Below, piece after piece: positions 55,880-64,000 of a DNA stretch of 64,000 nt. Positions within the stretch are counted from its first letter, which is position 1, and every line of letters begins with the position of its first letter. Source of the DNA: Pomphorhynchus laevis. Lineage: Eukaryota > Acanthocephala > Palaeacanthocephala > Echinorhynchida > Pomphorhynchidae. Made by a program: the position numbers and the translations under genes. Location of the stretch: the NCBI GenBank assembly GCA_012934845.2, contig WNNJ02001832.1, positions 56,543 to 120,542 on the forward strand, in the 5' to 3' direction. The notes under the pieces were generated by a model, which worked only from the letters and a program-made list of their open reading frames with translations, was not told where the DNA came from and did not search any database.

Positions 55880-56745
55880 AATATTAAGTTTACAATCTAT
55901 AAATCAACAAAATATTTTTAAAATTTTTATGTTTTTATGCATGGATAATAAATTTTATGCTTTATATTAGAATATGACACAATAGATAATCAAATTTCAT
56001 TAGAGGAAATATTTCATTAGAATGTATTTGGCCCCATGTATTTTTATTCAAATAAGGCTTGATTTAAATTTTAAAAATCTTATATAACAGCTATTTATTA
56101 TTTATTACTGAATTATTTTGTTTTATTTAGTATTTTATTTGAGTTCTTAATATTATAAAATATATAGACGTTTTTAGGTGATCTGATTTATTATAACTTT
56201 CTAACAACAATACGATTCTTGAATTTTGAAAATATCTTTATATTTTATGTATTATATAATTTTCGTTTTCGTATAAACTATAATTGATTGTGAGCATTTA
56301 ATTATAATCAAATATTGTTCAGTATTGGCTATTATTTAAATATTAACTTGATATTTTAAATATCTATTTTAAATATTAACTTGATATAAATATAAATTAT
56401 ATAAAATCTTATATAATTTTTTATTGTTTATCATTATTTTTAATTTATATACAGTATAAAATACATAGACTTAGTTATCTTATTTGATTTGCTATAATGA
56501 CAAGTTATTATTGATCTGTGAATTTTGTTTTTCTGATAATACAACCTGTTAGAAATAATAAAACTATTTATTAGATACACGACATTAATATTTTTCTACT
56601 ACTTTTCATTTGTATGAATTTTTTCTTATTATAATAGAGAATTATAATATTATAATTCATTATTTATTACTTTTATATTTTGCTTATAATAGAGAATTAT
56701 AAATCAACAAAATATTATCAACTATAAATTTAAACTATAAGGCGT
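55880..56745. other. AT-rich bridge with two relics of the Q tail
   Basis: 55890-55990 and 56695-56745 both resemble the end of the Q fragments (AAATCAACA..., then a TTTTTAT...ATAATAAAT stretch and TATTAGAATA). The second passes directly into the first satellite monomer. Confidence 0.65.
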
Positions 56746-59700
56746 AAAATTTTTGTTTATAAATAATGAAAAGTATTCTTTATATTAGAATAAAAAACAC
56801 TAGAAAAAACACTATTTTGTTTATAAATAATAAAAAGTATTCTTTATATTAGAATAAAAACACTAGAAAAAACACTATTTTGTTTATAAATAAAAAAAGT
56901 ATTCTTTGTATTAGAATAAAAAACACTAGAAAAAACACTATTTTGTTTATAAATAATAAAAAGTATTCTTTATATTAGAATAAAAACACTAGAAAAAACA
57001 CTATTTTGTTTATAAATAATAAAAAGTATTCTTTATATTAGAATAAAAAACACTAGAAATAACACTGTTTTGTTTATAAATAATAAAAAGTACTCTTTGT
57101 ATTAGAATAATAAACACTAGAAAAAAACACTATTTTGTTTATAAATAATAAAAAGTATTCTTTGTATTAGAATAAAAAACACTAGAAAAAACACTATTTT
57201 GTTTATAAATAAATAAAAGTATTCTTTATAATAGAATAAAAAACACTAGAAAAAACACTATTTTGTTTATAAATAATAAAAAGTATTCTTTATATTAGAA
57301 AAAAAAACACTAGAAAAAAACTATTTTGTTTGTAAATAATAAAAAGTATTCTTTATATTAGAATAAAAAACACTAGAAAAAACACTATTTTGTTTATAAA
57401 TAATAAAAAGTATGCTTTATATTAGAATAAAAACACTAGAAAAAACAATATTTTGTTTATAAATAATAAAAAGTATTCTTTATATTAGAATAAAAAACGC
57501 TAGAAAAAACACTATTTTTTTATAAATAATAAAAAGTATTCTTTATATTAGATTAGAAAACACTAGAAAAAACACTATTTTGTTTAAAAATAATAAAAAG
57601 TATTCTTTATATTAGAAAAAAAAACACTAGAAAAAACACTATTTTGTTTATAAATAATAAAAAGTATTCTTTATATTAGAATAAAAAACACTAGAAAAAA
57701 ACACTATTTTGTTTATAAATAATAAAAGTATTCTTTGTATTAGAATAAAAAACACTATAAAAAACACTATTTTGTTTATAAATAATAAAAAGTATTCTTT
57801 GTATTAGAATAAAAAACACTAGAAAAAAACACTATTTTGTTTATAAATAATAAAAAGTATTCTTTGTATTAGAATAAAAAACACTAGAAAAAACACTATT
57901 TTGTTTATAAATAATTAAAAGTATTCTTTATATTAGAAAAAAAACACTAGAAAAAACACTATTTTGTTTATAAATAATAAAAAGTATTCTTTGTATTTAA
58001 ATAAAAAACACTAGAAAAAAAACCCTATTTTGTTTATAACTAATAAAAAGTATTCTTTATATTAGAATAGAAAACACTAGAAAAAACACTATTTTGTTTA
58101 TAAATAATAAAATGTATTCTTTATATTAGAATAAAAAACACTAGAAAAAAAACTATTTTGTTTATAAATAATAAAAAGTATTCTTTTTATTAGAATAAAA
58201 AACAGTAGAACAAAAAGACTATTTTGTTTATAAATAATGAAAAGTATTCTTTGTATTAGAATAAAAAACACTAGAAAAAACACTATTTTGTTTATAAATA
58301 ATAAAAAGTATTCTTTGTATTAGAATAAAAAACACTAGAAAAAAAACACTATTTTGTTTATAAATAATAAAAAGTATTCTTTGTATTAGAATAAAAAACA
58401 CTAGAAAAAACACTATTTTGTTTATAAATAATTAAAAGTATTCTTTATATTAGAATAAAAAACACTAGAAAAAACACTATTTTGTTTATAAATAATAAAA
58501 AGTATTCTTTGTATTAGAATAGAAAACACTAGAAAAAAAACACTATTTTGTTTATAAATAATAAAAAGTATTCTTTGTATCAGAATAAAAAATACTAGAA
58601 AAAACACTTTTTTGTTTATAAATAATAAAAAGTATTCTTTGTATTAGAATAAAAAACACTAAAAAAAACCACTATTTTGTTTATAAATAATAAAAAGTAT
58701 TCTTTGTATTTGAATAAAAAACACTAGAAAAAACACTATTTTGTTTAAATTAATAAAAAGTATTCTTTGTATTAGAATAAAAAACACTAGAAAAAAACAC
58801 TATTTTGTTTATAAATAATAAAAAGTATTCTTTGTGTTAGAATAAAAAACACTAGAAAAAAACACTATTTTGTTTATAAATAATAAAAAGTATTATTTGT
58901 ATTAAAATAAAAAAACACTAGAAAAAACACTATTTTGTTTATAAAAAATATAAAGTATTACTTGTATCAAAAAAAACACTAGAAAAAACACTATTTTGTT
59001 TATAAATAATGAAAAGTATTCTTTGTATTAGAATAAAAAACACTAGAAAAAAACACTTTTTTGTTTATAAATAATAAAAAGTATTCTTTGTATTTGAATA
59101 AAAAACACTAGAAAAAACACTATTTTGTTTATAAATAATAAAAAGTATTTTTGTATTAGAATAGAAAACACTAGAAAAAAACACTATTTTCTTTATAAAT
59201 AATGAAAAGTATTCTTTGTATTAGAAAAAAAACACTAGAAAAAACACTATTTTGTTTATAAATAATAAAAAGTATTTTTGTCTTAGAATAAAAAACACTA
59301 GAAAAAACACTATTTTGTTTATAAATAAAAAAAGTATTCTTTGTATTAGAATAAAAAACACTAGAAAAAACACTTTTTGTTTATAAATAATAAAAAGTAT
59401 TCTTTGTATTAGAATAAAAAACACTAGAAAAAAACCACTATTTTGTTTATAAATAATAAAAAGTATTCTTTGTATTTGAATAAAAACACTAGAAAAAACA
59501 CTATTTTGTTTATAAATAATAAAAAGTATTCTTTGTGTTAGAATAAAAAACACTAGAAAAAACACTTTTTTGTTTATAAATAATAAAAAGTATTCTTTGT
59601 GTTAGAATAAAAAACACTAGAAAAAACACTATTTTGTTTATAAATAATAAAAAGTATTCTTTGTATTAGAATAAAAAACACTAGAAAAAAACACTATTTT

Positions 59701-62700
59701 GTTTATAAATAATAAAAAGTATTCTTTGTATTAGAATAAAAAACACTAGAAAAAACCACTATTTTGTTTATAAATAATAAAAAGTATTCTTTGTATTAGA
59801 ATAAAAAACACTAGAAAAAACACTATTTTGTTTATAAATAATGAAAAGTATTCGTTATATTAGAATAAAAAACACTAGAAAAAACACTATTTTGTTTATA
59901 AATAATAAAAAGTATTCTTTGTATTAGAATAAAAAACACTAGAAAAAACACTATTTTGTTTATAAATAATAAAAAGTATTCTTTGTATTAGAATAAAAAA
60001 CACTAGAAAAAACACTATTTTGTTTATAAATAATAAAAAGTATTCTTTGTATTAGAATAAAAAACACTAGAAAAAACACTATTTTGTTTATAAATAATAA
60101 AAAGTATTCTTTGTGTTAGAATAAAAAACACTAGAAAAAAACACTTTTTTGTTTATAAAAAAAAAAGTATTCTTTGTATTAGAATAAAAAACACTAGAAA
60201 AAAACACTTTTTTGTTTATAAATAATAAAAAGTATTCTTTGTATTAGAATAAAAAACTAGAAAAAAACTATTTTGTTTATAAATAATAAAAAGTATTCTT
60301 TGTATTAGAATAAAAAACACTAGAAAAAACACTATTTTGTTTATAAATAATAAAAAGTATTCTTTGTATTAGAATAAAAAACACTAGAAAAAACACTATT
60401 TTGTTTATAAATAATAAAAAGTATTCTTTGTGTATTAGAATAAAAAACACTAGAAAAAACACTATTTTGTTTATAAATAATAAAAAGTATTCTTTGTATT
60501 AGAATAAAAAACACTAGAAAAAAACACTATTTTGTTTATAAATAATAAAAAGTATTCTTTGTATTAAAAAAAACACTAGAAAAAACACTATTTTGTTTAT
60601 AAAAAATAAAAAGTATTCTTTGTATTAAAACACTAGAAAAAACACTATTTTGTTTATAAATAATGAAAAGTATTCTTTGTATTAGAATAAAAAACACTAG
60701 AAAAACACTATTTTGTTTATAAATAATAAAAAGTATTCTTTGTATTAGAATAAAAAACACTAGAAAAAACACTATTTTGTTTATAAATAATATAAAGTAT
60801 TACTTGTATCAAAAAAAACACTAGAAAAAACACTATTTTGTTTATAAATAATGAAAAGTATTCTTTGTATTAGAATAAAAAACACTAGAAAAAACACTAT
60901 TTTGTTTATAAATAATAAAAAGTATTATTTGTATTAGAATAAAAAACACTAGAAAAAACACTATTTTGTTTATAAATAATAAAAAGTATTCTTTGTATTA
61001 GAATAAAAAACACTAGAAAAAACACTTTTTGTTTATAAATAATAAAAAGTATTCTTTGTATTAGAATAAAAAACACTAGAAAAAACACTTTTTTGTTTAT
61101 AAATAATAAAAAGTATTCTTTGTATTAGAATAAAAAACACTAGAAAAAAACTATTTTGTTTATAAATAATAAAAAGTATTCTTTGTATTAGAATAAAAAA
61201 CACTAGAAAAAACACTTTTTTGTTTATAAATAATAAAAAGTATTCTTTGTATTAGAATAAAAAACACTAGAAAAAAACACTATTTTGTTTATAAATAATA
61301 AAAAGTATTCTTTGTATTTGAATAAAAAACACTAGAAAAAAACACTATTTTGTTTATAAATAATAAAAAGTATTCTTTGTATTAGAATAAAAACACTAGA
61401 AAAAACACTATTTTGTTTATAAATAATAAAAAGTATTCTTTGTATTAGAATAAAAAACACTAGAAAAAACACTATTTTGTTTATAAATAATAAAAAGTAT
61501 TCTTTGTATTAGAATAAAAAACACTAGAAAAAACACTATTTTGTTTATAAATAATGAAAAGTATTCTTTGTATTAGAATAAAAAACACTAGAAAAAACAC
61601 TTTTTTGTTTATAAATAATAAAAAGTATTCTTTGTGTTAGAATAAAAAACACTAGAAAAAACACTATTTTGTTTATAAAAAAAAAAGTATTCTTTGTATT
61701 AGAATAAAAAACACTAGAAAAAACACTTTTTTGTTTATAAATAATAAAAAGTATTCTTTGTATTAGAATAAAAACACTAGAAAAAAACACTATTTTGTTT
61801 ATAAATAATAAAAAGTATTCTTTATATTAGAATAAAAAACACTAGAAAAAAACACTATTTTGTTTATAAATAATAAAAAGTATTCTTTGTATTAGAAAAA
61901 AACACTATTTTGTTTATAAAAACTAAAAAGTATTCTTTGTGTTAGAATAAAAAACACTAAAAAAAACACTTTTTTGTTTATAAAAACTAAAAAGTATTCT
62001 TTGTGTTAGAATAAAAAACACTAGAAAAAAACACTATTTTGTTTATAAATAATAAAAAGTATTCTTTGTATCAGAATAAAAAACACTAGAAAAAAACACT
62101 ATTTTGTTTATAAATAATAAAAAGTATTCTTTGTATTAGAATAAAAAACACTTGAAAAAACACTATTTTGTTTATAAATAATAAAAAGTATTATTTGTAT
62201 TAAAAAAAACACTAGAAAAAACACTATTTTGTTTATAAAAAATATAAAGTATTACTTGTATCAAAAAAACATTAGAAAAAACACTATTTTGTTTATAAAT
62301 AATGAAAAGTATTCTTTTTATTAGAATAAAAAACACTAGAAAAAAACACTTTTTTGTTTATAAATAATAAAAAGTATTCTTTGTATTTGAATAAAAAACA
62401 CTAGAAAAAAACACTATTTTGTTTATAAATAATAAAAAGTATTTTTTGTATTAGAATAGAAAACACTAGAAAAAAACACTATTTTCTTTATAAATAATGA
62501 AAAGTATTCTTTGTATTAGAAAAAAAACTAGAAAAAACACTATTTTGTTTATAAATAATAAAAAGTATTCTTTGTATTAGAATAAAAAACACTAGAAAAA
62601 AACCACTATTTTGTTTATAAATAATAAAAAGTATTCTTTGTATTTGAATAAAAAACACTAGAAAAAACACTATTTTGTTTATAAATAATAAAAAGTATTC

Positions 62701-64000
62701 TTTGTGTTAGAATAAAAAACACTAGAAAAAAACACTTTTTTGTTTATAAATAATAAAAAGTATTCTTTGTGTTAGAATAAAAAACACTAGAAAAAACACT
62801 TTTTGTTTATAAATAATAAAAAGTATTCTTTGTATTAGAATAAAAAACACTAGAAAAAAACACTATTTTGTTTATAAATAATAAAAAGTATTTTTTGTAT
62901 CAGAATAAAAAACACTAGAAAAAAACACAATTTTGTTTATAAATAATAAAAAGTATTCTTTGTATTAGAATAAAAAACACTAGAAAAAACATTATTTTGT
63001 TTATAAATAATGAAAAGTATTCGTTATATTAGAATAAAAAACACTAGAACAAAACACTATTTTGTTTATGAATAATAAAAAGTATTCTTTGTATTAGAAT
63101 AAAAAACACTAAAAAAAAACACTTTTTTGTTTATAAATAATAAAAAGTATTCTTTGTGTTAGAATAAAAAACACTAGAAAAAACACTATTTTGTTTAGAA
63201 ATAACAAAAAGTATTCTTTGTGTTAGAATAAAAAACACTAGAAAAAACACTTTTTTGTTTATCAATAATAAAAAGTATTCTATGTGTTAGAATAATAAAC
63301 ACTAGAAAAAAACACTATTTTGTTTATAAAAAAAAAGTATTCTTTGTATTAGAATAAAAAACACTAGAAAAAAACACTATTTTGTTTATAAATAATAAAA
63401 AGTATTCTTTGTATTAGAATAAAAAACACTGGAAAAAAACTACTATTTTGTTTATAAATAAAAAAAGGATTTTTTGTATTTGAATAAAAAACACTAGAAA
63501 AAACACTATTTTGTTTATAAATAATAAAAAGCATTCTTTGTGTTAGAATAAAAAACACTAGAAAAAACACTATTTTGTTTATAAATAATAAAAAGTATTC
63601 TTTGTATTAGAATAAAAAACACTAGAAAAAACACTTTTTTGTTTATAAATAATAAAAAGTATTCTTTGTATTAGAATAAAAAATACTAGAAAAAACACTA
63701 TTTTGTTTATAAATAATAAAAGGTATTCTTTGTATTAGAATAAAAAACACTAGAAAAAAACACTATTTTGTTTATAAATAATAAAAAGTATTCTTTGTAT
63801 TAGAATACAAAAAACTAGAAAAAAACACTATTTTGTTTATAAATAATAAAAAGTATTTTTTGTATTAGAATAAAAAACACTAGAAAAAACACTATTTTGT
63901 TTATAAATAATGAAAAGTATTCGTTATATTAGAATAAAAAACACTAGAAAAAAACACTATTTTGTTTATAAATAATAAAAAGTATTCTTTGTATTAGAAT
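56745..64000. repeat. Satellite array, ~64-bp monomer
   Basis: More than 100 tandem monomers of about 64 bp (62-66, varying mainly in A-run length) continue past the window end. The core is ACACTATTTTGTTTATAAAT, then AATAAAAAGTATTCTTTGTA, then TTAGAATAAAAAACACTAGA. Monomers up to about 57.7 kb mostly have CTTTATATTAG, later ones CTTTGTATTAG, so there are sub-arrays. Diagnostic variants recur 3,294 bp apart (58951 and 62245; 59187 and 62481), showing a higher-order repeat. Non-coding. Confidence 0.95.

Noticed and set aside
58098-63570. Many minus-strand frames of 60-114 codons rich in FFLVFFILIQRILFIIYKQ
   Set aside because: They are translations of the ~64-bp satellite monomer. Monomer length is not a multiple of three and frames close as the A runs vary, so they are not genes.

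Overview
The window is eukaryotic and very AT-rich. It has GT/AG splice-like signals, non-LTR retrotransposons, a Penelope-like element, foldback elements and a long satellite. An arthropod, most likely an insect, fits best, but no host housekeeping gene is present to fix the taxon. No rRNA, tRNA or CRISPR array was seen.

2.1-41 kb: the main feature. At least 17 short paralogous segments lie on the + strand. Each follows an AG (usually TTTAG) and is followed by GT (GTAAGT or GTACG). Each is exactly 66 or 63 nt, starts with one base that completes a codon, has 20-21 open codons, and ends with two bases NT. They look like symmetric phase-2 cassette exons encoding a 22- or 21-residue repeat. Further copies are visibly decayed. 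The cassettes recur in the same order in three blocks (about <1-21 kb, 23-31.5 kb, 32-41 kb), so the locus grew by multi-exon segmental duplication. First and last exons are not certain. The layout recalls multi-microexon secreted-protein genes (aphid bicycle genes, schistosome MEGs) or Dscam-type exon arrays; which of these applies is open.

4.4-20 kb, inside one intron of block 1: a cluster of one LINE family. It holds two degraded copies (about 4.4-7.6 and 8.6-11.9 kb) and two full-length head-to-head copies with open ORF1 and ORF2 (12.1-16.0 kb on -, 16.1-20.0 kb on +). Each full-length copy has a 12-bp target-site duplication, and a paralogous unoccupied site lies at 31.1-31.2 kb. Further copies are at 29.8-31.0 kb (5'-truncated) and 43.5-47.6 kb (degraded). 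Fragments of a second kind of reverse-transcriptase element lie at 7.8-8.5, 21.9-22.7 and 48.8-49.1 kb. A third RT tail fragment is repeated at 1.6, 24.5, 27.9 and 32.4 kb.

49.5-54 kb: three tandem 349-bp units, each carrying what reads as a complete type I hammerhead ribozyme, sit just upstream of a decayed Penelope-like element with RT and GIY-YIG remains. 54.8-55.9 kb: an unrelated ~355-bp tandem repeat with hairpins. 56.75 kb to the window end: about 7.25 kb of a ~64-bp AT-rich satellite. Its first monomer is continuous with a copy of the RT tail fragment, and it carries a higher-order repeat of about 3,294 bp.
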